64,000 nt of DNA from Schaedlerella glycyrrhizinilytica_A. GTDB lineage: Bacteria; Bacillota; Clostridia; Lachnospirales; Lachnospiraceae. A model generated the notes under the pieces. That model made no database searches, was not told the origin of the DNA, and saw only the letters and a program-made list of their open reading frames with translations. The DNA lies in the NCBI RefSeq assembly GCF_042852765.1, contig NZ_AP031414.1; one strand, 5' to 3'. The translations under genes were made by a program, and so were the position numbers. Below, piece after piece: positions 8,345-17,500 of this stretch (position 1 is the stretch's first letter; every line of letters starts with the position of its first letter).

Positions 8345-9691
8345 ATGTCATATTCCATAGCAAAAGACTTTCGATTTTTTTCATTACTAAGGTTCGCACT
8401 GCCGACTATGATCATGATGGTATTCATGTCGCTCTACACGATCGTGGACGGAATCTTCATTTCCCGCCTTGTAGGAACCGACGCACTTTCCGCAACCAAT
8501 ATTGTATATCCAGTGCTGAACCTCGTGATCGCCATCGGCGTCATGCTCGCAACCGGAGGAAGTGCGATCATCGCGAAAAAGATGGGGGTGGGAAAGGCGC
8601 AGGAAGCGCGGGAAGACTTCTCTTTCCTGATCGTTATCGGAATCATCCTCGGATTCCTTGTGATGTTTCTCGGAAACATATTTATAACTCCGCTCGTACG
8701 ACTGCTCGGCGCAACCGATCTGATCCTGGATCATTGCATCGGATATTTAAGCGTATCCCTTTTTTTGGCGCCTGCCTGTATCTTACAACTGCTCTTTCAG
8801 GCATTTTTTGTCACTGCCGGAAAACCGACCATCGGACTGATTCTCACGATCAGCGGCGGCGTTGCCAATATGATCCTTGATTATCTGTTTATGGGGCCGC
8901 TTGAAATGGGCGTACGAGGCGCTGCACTTGCCACCGGGATCGGTCAGTTGATCCCTGCCGTTTTCGGGATACTGTACTTCCTTTTTGTAAGAAAGGAGCT
9001 TTACCTTGTCCGCCCGAAACATCATCCGGGCGTACTGCTCGGAAGCTGCTCCAACGGTTCCTCCGAGATGGTAACAAACCTCTCCACCGCGATCGTAACC
9101 TACCTGTTCAATATTATGATGTTAAAATATGTCGGTGAAGCAGGCGTCGCTGCCATCACGATCGTACTGTATGGACAATTTTTATTTAACGCAATGTACA
9201 TGGGCTTTTCCATGGGCGTCGCTCCGGTGATCAGTTATAATCACGGGAGTAAGAATGTTGTGCTGCTCCGGCGTATTTTCAAAATCTGCGTCTGGTTTAT
9301 CAGCATTTCCTCAGTTGTGATCACCGCATTTGCATTGATTTCTTCCCCGATCATCGTGGAAATATTTACCCCAAAGGGAACGGATACATATACGCTTGCA
9401 CGGACCGGATTTTTCCTTTTTTCAATAAACTACATTTTTGCCGGAATCAATATTTTTGCATCCTCAATGTTTACTGCGTTCTCCGATGGAAAAACATCCG
9501 CGATCATTTCCTTTGTCCGGACCTTTGTGCTGATCGTCATCAATATCCTGCTGCTTCCTCTGCTGATCGGCGTCAACGGGATCTGGCTGTCCGTGCCGGT
9601 CGCGGAGGGGATGACACTGTTTCTGTCGATCTACTTTTTCTGGAAGAAAAAAGGTTGTTATCATTATATAAAATTGAAAAAAACAATGTAA
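8345..9691 (+). CDS. MATE family efflux transporter
   Basis: A 448-residue multidrug and toxin extrusion antiporter with 12 predicted membrane helices in two six-helix halves. Family landmarks include ALPTMIMMVFMSLYTIVDGIFI at the start and GGSAIIAKKMG, and in the second half AVAAITI- and MGFSMGVAPVISYNHG-like stretches. MATE pumps export cationic or amphipathic compounds using H+ or Na+. An AGGAGG site lies 6 bases before the ATG. Expression is probably controlled by the divergent MerR regulator. The substrate cannot be told from sequence. Confidence 0.92.
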   Translation: MSYSIAKDFRFFSLLRFALPTMIMMVFMSLYTIVDGIFISRLVGTDALSATNIVYPVLNLVIAIGVMLATGGSAIIAKKMGVGKAQEAREDFSFLIVIGIILGFLVMFLGNIFITPLVRLLGATDLILDHCIGYLSVSLFLAPACILQLLFQAFFVTAGKPTIGLILTISGGVANMILDYLFMGPLEMGVRGAALATGIGQLIPAVFGILYFLFVRKELYLVRPKHHPGVLLGSCSNGSSEMVTNLSTAIVTYLFNIMMLKYVGEAGVAAITIVLYGQFLFNAMYMGFSMGVAPVISYNHGSKNVVLLRRIFKICVWFISISSVVITAFALISSPIIVEIFTPKGTDTYTLARTGFFLFSINYIFAGINIFASSMFTAFSDGKTSAIISFVRTFVLIVINILLLPLLIGVNGIWLSVPVAEGMTLFLSIYFFWKKKGCYHYIKLKKTM

Positions 9692-9710
9692 GGGTCATGT
9701 CCCCGGACAG

Positions 9711-9746
9711 AAAAATCGCCCAGATCGTAAGATCTGAGCGATTTTT
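9711..9746. terminator. Bidirectional terminator between the MATE pump and DedA
   Basis: A 16-bp stem (AAAAATCGCYCAGATC and its complement) around a 4-base loop, with A and T runs on both sides, lies between convergent genes and can serve both strands. Confidence 0.85.
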
Positions 9747-9775
9747 GACATACTGAATCAACTCGGTATAAAATC

Positions 9776-10384
9776 TTATCTTTTTCTTCTCCGGAACATC
9801 CGCACAAGGACTGTCCCGCTCCCCAAAAGCAAAAGCAGTCGCACTGCCCCGGAATAACGATCCAGATAGATCAATATCTTCTCCCAGGATGCGCCGAGTG
9901 CTGCGCCCAGTGAAACAAGCAGTATATTCCACACGGTACTTCCAATCGTTGTATAAAAAAGAAATACACTCAACTTCATTTCCGCCATTCCTGCCGGAAC
10001 AGAGACCAGACTTCGGATGATCGGAATACACCGCCCGAAAAGAACCGCTTTTTTCCCATGCTTGTCAAATGCGGCGATCGTCTTTTCCACATCCGACTTT
10101 TCAAAACCAAGCCTTTGAAACATCCGGCTTTCCATCACACGCCCCAGCCGTTCCCGGTTTAATTCCAACCCGACCCGATAGAGGATCAGCGCTCCGATCA
10201 GGGAACCGATCGTCGAAAATACGATCACCCCGGGAACCGTCAGCCTTGTATATGTAGTCATAAAACCCCCGAACGTCAGAATCACTTCCGACGGAATCGG
10301 GGGAAATATATTTTCAATCGCGATCAGAAAACAGACTCCGAGATACCCAAATGTATTCATCATGTAAGTCAGAACTTCCTGCAT
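9776..10384 (-). CDS. DedA family membrane protein (VTT/SNARE-associated domain)
   Basis: A 202-residue integral membrane protein of the DedA family. Some bacterial members move undecaprenyl phosphate or other lipids across the membrane, or support membrane potential. Motifs seen are ENIFPPIPSEVIL near residue 25, and FGRCIPIIRSLVSVPAGMAEM, the conserved F/GR-x(4)-R-x(3)-PAG segment. The C-terminus is a helix ending in RRRKR. It stands alone, convergent with the MATE gene, and follows rubrerythrin in the same direction by about 70 bases. The specific substrate is not predictable. Confidence 0.9.
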   Translation of the reverse strand: MQEVLTYMMNTFGYLGVCFLIAIENIFPPIPSEVILTFGGFMTTYTRLTVPGVIVFSTIGSLIGALILYRVGLELNRERLGRVMESRMFQRLGFEKSDVEKTIAAFDKHGKKAVLFGRCIPIIRSLVSVPAGMAEMKLSVFLFYTTIGSTVWNILLVSLGAALGASWEKILIYLDRYSGAVRLLLLLGSGTVLVRMFRRRKR

Positions 10385-10455
10385 ATCCGTTCTTCCTTTT
10401 GTCTCTTTCTGAAAGTATATGCAATTTACTTCAAAAAATGTCCTGCTGATTTTTT

Positions 10456-10992
10456 CTAGTAATTTTCCGCATGCACTTCAAAATAGCTCTGCGGATGTGC
10501 ACAGGTCGGACATACTTCCGGCGCCACTGTTCCGACTACAATATGCCCGCAGTTTCTGCATTCCCAAACTTTTACATCGCTCTTTGCGAATACTTCCGCT
10601 GTCTCGACATTCTTTAACAATGCACGGTAACGTTCTTCATGATGTTTCTCGATCGCTGCCACAAGACGAAATTTCTCTGCCAGTTCCGGAAATCCCTCTT
10701 CCTCTGCTGTCTTGGCAAATCCCTCATACATATCAGTCCACTCGTAGTTCTCGCCGTCTGCCGCCGCTTTCAGATTCTGTGCGGTGTCTCCGATTCCGTT
10801 CAGTTCTTTGAACCACATCTTCGCATGCTCTTTTTCATTGTCTGCCGTCTTCTGGAACAATGCCGCAATCTGCTCATATCCGTCCTTTTTTGCTCTGGAC
10901 GCAAAATAAGTGTATTTATTTCTCGCTTGGGATTCCCCTGAAAATGCCTCCAACAAATTTTTTTCTGTCTGTGTTCCTGCGTATTTGCTCAT
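10456..10992 (-). CDS. rbr: Rubrerythrin
   Basis: A 178-residue non-haem iron peroxidase for oxidative stress defence in anaerobes; it reduces hydrogen peroxide with electrons from rubredoxin or NADH systems. The N-terminal ferritin-like diiron domain carries the ligand pattern in GESQARNKY, NEKEHAKMW, AEEEGF and IEKHHEERY. The C-terminal rubredoxin-like domain has two Cys pairs (CRNCGH and CPTCAHPQSYF) that bind a single iron. The start at 10992 is chosen because GGAGGAG lies 6 bases before it; an upstream in-frame ATG at 11016 lacks such a site. It appears monocistronic. Confidence 0.95.
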   Translation of the reverse strand: MSKYAGTQTEKNLLEAFSGESQARNKYTYFASRAKKDGYEQIAALFQKTADNEKEHAKMWFKELNGIGDTAQNLKAAADGENYEWTDMYEGFAKTAEEEGFPELAEKFRLVAAIEKHHEERYRALLKNVETAEVFAKSDVKVWECRNCGHIVVGTVAPEVCPTCAHPQSYFEVHAENY

Positions 10993-11107
10993 AAACGCAC
11001 TCCTCCTTTTCATCATTTCATTTGTTTCTCTTTTATGTTAATACACTCTTGTATTGTAACATATCTTCATCTCCAAAACACTACAACTTCGGTCAAAAAA
11101 CTTCCAT

Positions 11108-11190
11108 AGCGTCGATGTACAAGGGGTAAAACGCTGAAACTCACCGAAATTACACAGTTTAAGGCGTATTTCCATTTATATACGAACGCT
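11108..11190. repeat. Degenerate palindromic element, relative of the 7320 and 59566 hairpins
   Basis: The left edge AGCGTCGATGTACAAG resembles the arm at 7320 (GCGTCAGTGTACAAG), and the right edge TATACGAACGCT is an imperfect complement. The 150 bases between rubrerythrin and the Uma2 gene hold nothing else recognised. Confidence 0.4.
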
Positions 11191-11198
11191 AACTGTAA

Positions 11199-11870
11199 TC
11201 AGGAGTCATATAAAAACTGAACCGCATCATAAATCACTTTAAAATCTATTTCACACATTCCATCAAATATACCAACCGGCACAAAACTGTCAAATCCATA
11301 CACCGTCGGTAATTCTTCTTGTTCCAGATCATAAACAACAACTTTTTTCTTTTCCGGATCGATCATCCAATATTCCCGCACGCCTGCCGCCGCATATTTT
11401 GCATGTTTCAAGTTCATATCCCGCCATCTGGTTGACGGATACAGAATCTCAATAATAAAATCCGGAGCCCCATATACGTGCGTCTTTAAAATTTTACTTC
11501 TGTCACATATAACGAACAGATCCGGCTGGATCATTGTCTTTTCATCACAATCCAGCTGCACATCCGTAGGCGCTGCTGCAACCTTGCATTGTCCATTTCT
11601 CTTTCGGATAAATGTATGAAGCTGCGCTACGATCTCCATGCTGATCTGTTGATGAAGATTATTCGGTGCAGCCATATCATAAATCACACCATCGATCAGT
11701 TCTGCCCGACGCCCATCCGGAAGCGCATAATAATCGTTCAGTGTACATTCCCCTTGCATTGTCCGTAACTGATATGCAGCAGACGACTCTTTTAACACCA
11801 TAGAATCTTTCTTTTCTTCCTCATTACTTTTCTGTCCGGATTTCCTTTCTTCTTCCATCTTGTTTTCCAT
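11199..11870 (-). CDS. Uma2 family protein (DUF820, PD-(D/E)XK nuclease fold)
   Basis: A 223-residue protein. After about 40 charged, low-complexity residues it matches the Uma2/DUF820 family: YYALPDGRRAELIDGVIYDM, then IQPDLFVICD, PDFIIEILYPSTR and the LKHAKYAAAGVREYWMIDP stretch, which includes the acidic and lysine residues of the restriction-like fold. Members are abundant in cyanobacteria and some Firmicutes, and their role is unknown (nuclease activity is assumed from fold). The start is uncertain: a GGGGG run touches the ATG at 11870, and a second ATG at 11858 is better spaced. It begins 13 bases after brnQ ends, so it is probably in the same transcript. Confidence 0.85.
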   Translation of the reverse strand: MENKMEEERKSGQKSNEEEKKDSMVLKESSAAYQLRTMQGECTLNDYYALPDGRRAELIDGVIYDMAAPNNLHQQISMEIVAQLHTFIRKRNGQCKVAAAPTDVQLDCDEKTMIQPDLFVICDRSKILKTHVYGAPDFIIEILYPSTRWRDMNLKHAKYAAAGVREYWMIDPEKKKVVVYDLEQEELPTVYGFDSFVPVGIFDGMCEIDFKVIYDAVQFLYDS

Positions 11871-11883
11871 CCCCCTGCACGCT

Positions 11884-13263
11884 TTACACTTGTTCCAATT
11901 TTTCTTCCCGTATCTTCCAAAGAATCAATCCTACGACCAATCCGATCGCAGCCGGAGCGATCCATCCGAACCCGATCTTTGAGAATGGAAGTATGCGATC
12001 CGCCTCTTCCACGATCCATCCGGCATGCAGAAACGCTTTCGCAGCATCCGGTAATGCCCGGATAAAATCAGCGACTGCCGCGATCGCAGTAAATCCGGTC
12101 ACACATCGATACACGATCGGATCATTTTGAAAGCACACTCCAAAGAGCGTCAATAAGATCAATGTGATCGCGAGCGGATATAAGAACATCAATACCGGAA
12201 GCGAATAAGCAATGATCACATTCAATCCTAAATTTGCGATCAAAAGAGACACCGCTGTAAACCCAATCGCCCAGACACGGTATGAAAATGCTTTCGGAAA
12301 TATTTTTTCAAAGGTTTCTCCGCAGCTTGTGATCAAGCCGACCGCCGTTTTCAGACATGCCAATGTGACCGTGACCGCAAGGATCAGCGCTCCTGCTTTT
12401 CCAAAATAATGTTCCGCGATCTGTGCCAGCGCAATTCCTCCGTTTTCCGAGATCCCGATCACTGCCCGGCTCTGTGCTCCCACTACGGTCACCAACAGAT
12501 AGATCACCGCCATCAAAATTGAACTGAACACTCCTGCTTTGACCGTATTTTTTGCCACATCCCCGGACTCTTCTACACCGAGTCCCCGAACGACCTGCAC
12601 AACAATGATACCGAATGCCAGACCAGCCAGCGCATCCATTGTATTATACCCCTCCAGCACACCGGTAAAAAATGCCTGTGTTTCATACGCTCCGGTCGGT
12701 TCCAACGCCCCGATCGCTCCCATTGGAGACAGCAGTGCCCGCACGATCAAAATTGCTAAAAAACACAAAAATAACGGATTTAATATTTTACCAATCCAAA
12801 CAAGTATCTTTCCCGGACGCAGTGAAAAAAACAAAACCACCGCAAAGAAAAGAACGGAAAATACGGCAAGCGCCATTGTATGGTCATTTTCCGGAAACAT
12901 CTGCTCTACGCCTACTGAAAATGCAACCGTCGCACAGCGTGGGATCGCGAAAAAAGGTCCTATTGTCAAATATAAAACACTTGTAAAACAGATGCCGTAA
13001 CGTTTTCCCACCTGACTGCTTACTTCCAACAGTCCGTCTTTACGGCTGATCCCCAGTGCTGCCACGCCTAATAACGGCAGTCCGACTCCCGTGATCAAAA
13101 ATCCAACTGCCGCCAGCCACATACGCTCACCTGCAAGCTGTCCCATCGATGCAGGAAAAATCAGATTTCCTGCACCAAAGAACATTCCGAACAACATACT
13201 GGCAACAAAAATCGTTTCTTTTAAAGTTAAATTCTTTTTCATAGATTTTGCAACACTTTCCAT
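11884..13263 (-). CDS. brnQ: Branched-chain amino acid transport system II carrier protein
   Basis: A BrnQ/LivCS-type Na+- or H+-coupled symporter importing leucine, isoleucine and valine, with about 12 membrane segments. The N-terminus KETIFVASMLFGMFFGAGNL and the GYNTMDALAGLAFGIIV segment are characteristic of the family. Length is about 459 residues from the ATG at 13263; MKKNLTLKE at 13242 is an alternative. Neither start has a strong ribosome site, which may mean translation is coupled to feoB, whose stop lies 12 bases upstream. The pairing with an iron transporter is not functionally obvious. Confidence 0.9.
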   Translation of the reverse strand: MESVAKSMKKNLTLKETIFVASMLFGMFFGAGNLIFPASMGQLAGERMWLAAVGFLITGVGLPLLGVAALGISRKDGLLEVSSQVGKRYGICFTSVLYLTIGPFFAIPRCATVAFSVGVEQMFPENDHTMALAVFSVLFFAVVLFFSLRPGKILVWIGKILNPLFLCFLAILIVRALLSPMGAIGALEPTGAYETQAFFTGVLEGYNTMDALAGLAFGIIVVQVVRGLGVEESGDVAKNTVKAGVFSSILMAVIYLLVTVVGAQSRAVIGISENGGIALAQIAEHYFGKAGALILAVTVTLACLKTAVGLITSCGETFEKIFPKAFSYRVWAIGFTAVSLLIANLGLNVIIAYSLPVLMFLYPLAITLILLTLFGVCFQNDPIVYRCVTGFTAIAAVADFIRALPDAAKAFLHAGWIVEEADRILPFSKIGFGWIAPAAIGLVVGLILWKIREEKLEQV

Positions 13264-13274
13264 CAAGTCATTTT

Positions 13275-15629
13275 CTACAATAACATTCCGATCTGATATA
13301 CGACAAATGCCGCAATCCAGGCGATCACACACTGTCCTACAACCATACCTGCCGCCATCTTACCGCCAAGTTCCCGTTTGACGGAAGCAATCGCAGCGAC
13401 ACATGGGGTATACAAAAGACAGAATACAAGCAGTGACGCCGCGCCTGCTGACGTCAGACCTGCCTGTAATGCCGCTGTGCTTCCGAACAAGACTGTCAGC
13501 GAAGACACCACGCTCTCTTTTGCCAAAAATCCGGAGATCAACGCCGTTACGATCCGCCAGTCGCCAAATCCCACAGGCAGGAAAATCGGCGCAAGCAATC
13601 CGGCCGCCATGGCAAGGATACTATTCTGGGAATCCGATACCATATTCAATCCCATGTCAAAATTCTGCAAAAACCAGATTACGATCGTCGCAAGAAAAAT
13701 CACCGTAAAGGCACGCTGAAGAAAATCTTTCGCCTTGTCCCACAGAAGATGAACGACATTTTTTGCTCCCGGCATCCGGTAATTCGGAAGTTCCATCACA
13801 AATGGAACAGCCTCTCCTTTGAACGCCGTTTTCTTAAAGAACAGCGCCATCAAAATCCCCATTACGATTCCAAACACATAGAGACCGATCATCACAACCG
13901 CTCCATGCCCCGGGAAAAACGCAGCTGTAAAAAACGCATAGATCGGAAGTTTCGCAGTACAGCTCATAAACGGTGTCAAAAGGATCGTCATCTTTCTGTC
14001 ACGCTCCGACGGCAGCGTCCGGCTTGCCATCACCCCCGGCACCGTACATCCGAATCCGATCAGCATCGGTACGATGCTCCGACCGGAAAGTCCGAGTTTC
14101 CGCAGCAGTTTATCCATAATAAATGCGACTCTCGCCATATAGCCGCTGTCCTCCAGAATCGACAGGAAAAAGAAGAGTGTCACGATGATCGGGAGGAAAC
14201 TCAACACGCCGCCGACTCCGTTAAAAATCCCGTCGATCACAAGCGAGTGGACGACGCTGTTCACATGTGCCGCCGCCATGGCATGATCGACCAAATCTGT
14301 CACTGCTGTGATCCCGGATTCCAAAATTCCCTGCAAAAAAGCACCGATCACATTGAACGTCAGCCAGAATACGATTCCCATGATCCCGATAAACGCCGGA
14401 ATCCCAGTATATTTTCCGGTCAGGAACTGATCCATCTTCCGGCTCCGGATCCGCTCCTTACTTTCCCGGGGCTTGATCACGGTTCCCCGACAGACATCTT
14501 CTATGTAATCAAAACGCATCTGAGCAACTGCTGCCGCCCGATCCATTCCGGTCTCCTCTTCCGTCTGTCTGGCGATCTCTTCCAGAATATTCTGTTCTTT
14601 CTCCGTCAGTTCCAGCTGGCTTACGATCTTCGCATCGCCCTCCATGATCTTGCTCGCCGCAAATCGTACCGGGATCTCCGCTCGTTTTGCATGATCTTCG
14701 ATCAGGTGCATCACCGCATGGATTCCGCGGTGGATTCCCTCTTCTTTTTTACAAAAGTCACTGTCCAACGGACATTCCTGATATTTTGCCACATGGATCG
14801 CATGGCGGATCAGTTCTTCAATCCCCTCTCCTTTTGCCGCAGAAATCGGGATCACCGGAACTCCCAGCGCCTCTTCCATCTCATTCACCAACACAGAACC
14901 GCCGTTTACTCTCAGTTCGTCCATCATATTCAATGCGACGACCATCGGGAATCCCAATTCCAAAAGCTGCATCGTCAAATACAGGTTTCGTTCAATATTC
15001 GTAGCGTCAACGATATTGATGATCCCTTTCGGTTTCTCCTGGATCACAAATTCCCTTGTCACGATCTCCTCGCTACTGTATGGCGACATGGAATAAATCC
15101 CCGGCAAGTCCGTGATCAATGTGTTGTCATGTCCTCTGATCACTCCGTCTTTCCGGTCCACAGTGACCCCCGGAAAATTCCCGACATGCTGCTTCGATCC
15201 GGTCAGCTGATTAAACAGCGTTGTCTTCCCGCAGTTCTGGTTTCCGACAAGCGCAAACGTCAGCGTCTCGCTTTCCGGAAGCGGATTCTCTTCCTTGCGG
15301 TCATGGAATTTCCCTCCCTCACCATATCCCGGATGATGTTTCTCCGACCGCCCGTTCTTCTCCTGCATCTGTGCATGCTCTTTCGTCTCCTCATGCTTCG
15401 GTCTGTGAGGCTCACTGATCTCTATATTCTTTGCATCCTCCAGACGGATCGTCAGCTCATACCCGTGGATCCGCAGCTCGATCGGATCTCCCATCGGCGC
15501 ATACTTGATCACGGTCACTTCCGTCCCCTGGATCAGACCCATATCCAAAAAATGCTGGCGCAGCGCTCCCGATCCGCCCACCGCTCTGATCGTTGCTGTG
15601 CTTCCTATTGATAACTCATTCAATCTCAT
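13275..15629 (-). CDS. feoB: FeoA-FeoB fusion, ferrous iron transporter
   Basis: A single polypeptide of about 784 residues joining FeoA (residues 1-75, SH3-like, MRLNELSIGSTATIRAV) to FeoB through a 45-residue His- and charge-rich linker. FeoB has a G domain with G1 VGNQNCGKTT, G3 DLPG, G4 NMMD and the GDI helical region. The membrane domain has two inverted Gate motifs, each with a key Cys (IGFGCTVPGVMASRT and LLYTPCVAAIASVKRELG). It imports Fe2+ under GTPase control. The start at 15629 is chosen at the FeoA-like MRLNEL; upstream in-frame ATGs would add non-family residues. Fused FeoAB proteins are known in clostridia. Confidence 0.93.
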   Translation of the reverse strand: MRLNELSIGSTATIRAVGGSGALRQHFLDMGLIQGTEVTVIKYAPMGDPIELRIHGYELTIRLEDAKNIEISEPHRPKHEETKEHAQMQEKNGRSEKHHPGYGEGGKFHDRKEENPLPESETLTFALVGNQNCGKTTLFNQLTGSKQHVGNFPGVTVDRKDGVIRGHDNTLITDLPGIYSMSPYSSEEIVTREFVIQEKPKGIINIVDATNIERNLYLTMQLLELGFPMVVALNMMDELRVNGGSVLVNEMEEALGVPVIPISAAKGEGIEELIRHAIHVAKYQECPLDSDFCKKEEGIHRGIHAVMHLIEDHAKRAEIPVRFAASKIMEGDAKIVSQLELTEKEQNILEEIARQTEEETGMDRAAAVAQMRFDYIEDVCRGTVIKPRESKERIRSRKMDQFLTGKYTGIPAFIGIMGIVFWLTFNVIGAFLQGILESGITAVTDLVDHAMAAAHVNSVVHSLVIDGIFNGVGGVLSFLPIIVTLFFFLSILEDSGYMARVAFIMDKLLRKLGLSGRSIVPMLIGFGCTVPGVMASRTLPSERDRKMTILLTPFMSCTAKLPIYAFFTAAFFPGHGAVVMIGLYVFGIVMGILMALFFKKTAFKGEAVPFVMELPNYRMPGAKNVVHLLWDKAKDFLQRAFTVIFLATIVIWFLQNFDMGLNMVSDSQNSILAMAAGLLAPIFLPVGFGDWRIVTALISGFLAKESVVSSLTVLFGSTAALQAGLTSAGAASLLVFCLLYTPCVAAIASVKRELGGKMAAGMVVGQCVIAWIAAFVVYQIGMLL

Positions 15630-15907
15630 GACTGTATCATTCCCCATTCTTCCCGGCATTTGCCGTCTTTTCTTCTGCATATTTCCTGCAAAACATTTTG
15701 TGTAAGTATACACTAACTCTTCTATATTCTAAAACCATTCCCCCAAAATGTCAACTCAAAGAACCGCAAAAGAAACTGCTCAAAAAATACCTACTTAAAG
15801 CCAGTCTATATGATCCCAATCACCGGAAGTTCCAAAAGGCACATTCCGGGATTGTAAGCAGTCTCCAAGGTCTCGGGCAAGCCCGGACTTTGGCTCGTCG
15901 CCTATAC

Positions 15908-15959
15908 AAAAAAACAGATCTGAGGCTCTCATCTATAAGAGACACCCCAAACCTGTTTT
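15908..15959 (-). terminator. Terminator of the SAM hydrolase/ECF operon
   Basis: On the minus strand a stem with outer arms ACAGGTTTGGGG and its imperfect complement ends in CTGTTTTTTTG, a good U-run, 30 bases after the S-component stop. The rest of the 280 bases between this operon and feoB (15714-15990) holds no recognised gene. Confidence 0.7.
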
Positions 15960-15990
15960 GTTGCATTCCGTTCTTCTTTTTTCTAAAATT

Positions 15991-16554
15991 TTATGATTCC
16001 TTAGAAAGGCTTCCTTTTTTCGAACGTGTTTTGCTGTAAAGTACAAGCAGAACCGATCCGATCACACCGGCAGAAATCGCATTCATGATCGTAGCTACGA
16101 TTCCCTGTGTGAAAACAAGATTTACAGGCTCTGCGTAAACAACGATATCAAGGATCGGTGCAACTACCGCCCAGGAAATTGCATTGGCTACGATCTGATA
16201 TACGTTAAAACGGATAATGTCTTTTTTTCCAAACACGCCCTCTTCCACTCTCATTTTCGGATAAACAAATCCGATCAAAAAGCAGCTCAGACCGCTGGCG
16301 ATCACCCAGCTCCACCATGCAGAACCGTACTGAATAGAATCAGAAAGCGCATGTCCGATGAACGCGATCAATCCTCCGGCGATCGGTCCGAACAATGCCG
16401 CAAAAAATGCGCCGATGCCGTATGCCGTCTGGATATCCGTCTCCGGGATTCCTGTCGGGATCTTCACATACATGAACAGCAGTGTAAATAATGCTGCTCC
16501 CAAACCTGTTGCGACGATTGTCTTTGTCTTGAACTCAAAAAGTTTTTTCTCCAT
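15991..16554 (-). CDS. ECF transporter S component (UPF0397 type)
   Basis: A 187-residue membrane protein with about six helices, the substrate-binding subunit of an energy-coupling factor importer. The N-terminus KTIVATGLGAALFTLLF, the IPTGIPETDIQTAYGIGAFFA stretch, the FGPIAGGLIAFIGHALSD segment and the YGSAWWSWVIASGL motif place it in UPF0397. Annotation pipelines sometimes call this family a riboflavin S component, but its substrate is not firmly known. It is the last gene of a six-gene operon with its own T and A subunits, so this is a dedicated (group I) ECF system. The two SAM hydrolases suggest a ligand linked to SAM, adenosine or methionine metabolism (inference). Confidence 0.87.
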   Translation of the reverse strand: MEKKLFEFKTKTIVATGLGAALFTLLFMYVKIPTGIPETDIQTAYGIGAFFAALFGPIAGGLIAFIGHALSDSIQYGSAWWSWVIASGLSCFLIGFVYPKMRVEEGVFGKKDIIRFNVYQIVANAISWAVVAPILDIVVYAEPVNLVFTQGIVATIMNAISAGVIGSVLLVLYSKTRSKKGSLSKES

Positions 16555-16622
16555 TTTCTCTTCCTCCTTTGATAACTGCCGTTATACGAAATACTACCTT
16601 ATGTATTCTACCTTATCAAGTA

Positions 16623-17465
16623 CTATTTTGTAAACTCGATCGTCCACTCCGGACCGTAGCTTAAATTATATTTGTCGCAGAAGCTTCCCTGACTTACAGC
16701 CATTGCGACTTTCATCATCTCATTGTTGTAGATCATCGGATCACCTTTCTGCGCAAATCCAAAACTCTGATGGAACAGTACCTTTTCTTCAAATACTTTC
16801 TCACCCTCATGTCTTACCGTCACATTAATGTGATCGCCATATGCGAATCCCGCTTCCTGGAATGCTTTCAACGGGATATTGGTCCACAGGTTTCCGAAGT
16901 TCGGATCGTTGATCTCAAAAATTCCCTGTGCTTTTCCCGGCTCTACAACCGGCTCGTGCATCTCATGTTCTACAATTTCTTCTACCGGGTACTCCGGTCC
17001 TACGCCCTCAAAATCAATGATTCCGCTTGCAAGACGTGCTGCAGTATATCCGAACAGGTCTCTTCCGTGGAAAATCGCAACATCCTCTGTTCCTTTTCCG
17101 CGCAGACGGTTTACGGATTCGTCGATCTCGCGAACCGCTTCGATTCCGATCAGACGTTTTACATGTGTCAGAGAACCGTTATCCGGTGTCACAATGTAGT
17201 ATCCGTCCACTGTTTTCGCCACGCAGGCACGACGGCTTGTTCCGACTCCCGGATCAACTACGGATACATAGATCGTTCCCTCCGGCCAGAACTGAAGACT
17301 CTGATACAGACGGTAACTTGCACTCCATGTATCATACTGCGGCAGTTCATGGGTTCCGTCCATGATCTCCAACTCACGGTCTACCGTCTTTACCACTCCG
17401 TACATGGAGCTGACCGCACCCTCTTTGTAAGTAAAATCTGTCTGAAAAACTAAAATTGGTTTCAT
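16623..17465 (-). CDS. SAM hydrolase / SAM hydroxide adenosyltransferase (DUF62), copy 2
   Basis: A 280-residue member of the DUF62 family, which hydrolyses S-adenosylmethionine to adenosine and methionine and is related to SAM fluorinases and chlorinases. The hydrolase residues are present: FQTDF at the start, Asp71 and Arg78 in VVDPGVGTSRR, PDNGSLT at 94-100 and His133 in FHGRD, the histidine that halogenases lack. The protein is cytoplasmic, with no signal peptide. It lies between EcfT (35 bases upstream) and the S component (68 bases downstream) and is a clear paralogue of the first gene of the operon at 21631-22491. Why one operon needs two copies is unknown. Confidence 0.92.
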   Translation of the reverse strand: MKPILVFQTDFTYKEGAVSSMYGVVKTVDRELEIMDGTHELPQYDTWSASYRLYQSLQFWPEGTIYVSVVDPGVGTSRRACVAKTVDGYYIVTPDNGSLTHVKRLIGIEAVREIDESVNRLRGKGTEDVAIFHGRDLFGYTAARLASGIIDFEGVGPEYPVEEIVEHEMHEPVVEPGKAQGIFEINDPNFGNLWTNIPLKAFQEAGFAYGDHINVTVRHEGEKVFEEKVLFHQSFGFAQKGDPMIYNNEMMKVAMAVSQGSFCDKYNLSYGPEWTIEFTK

Positions 17466-17500
17466 TTTATTTCCTCCTTATATTTTGTTTTCTATTTTCT

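Noticed and set aside
13749..15611. A 620-codon open frame on the plus strand
   Set aside because: It lies wholly antisense to feoB, whose domains are all intact; the translation is rich in His, Arg and Ser with no recognisable domain, as expected of a mirror frame in a codon-biased gene.
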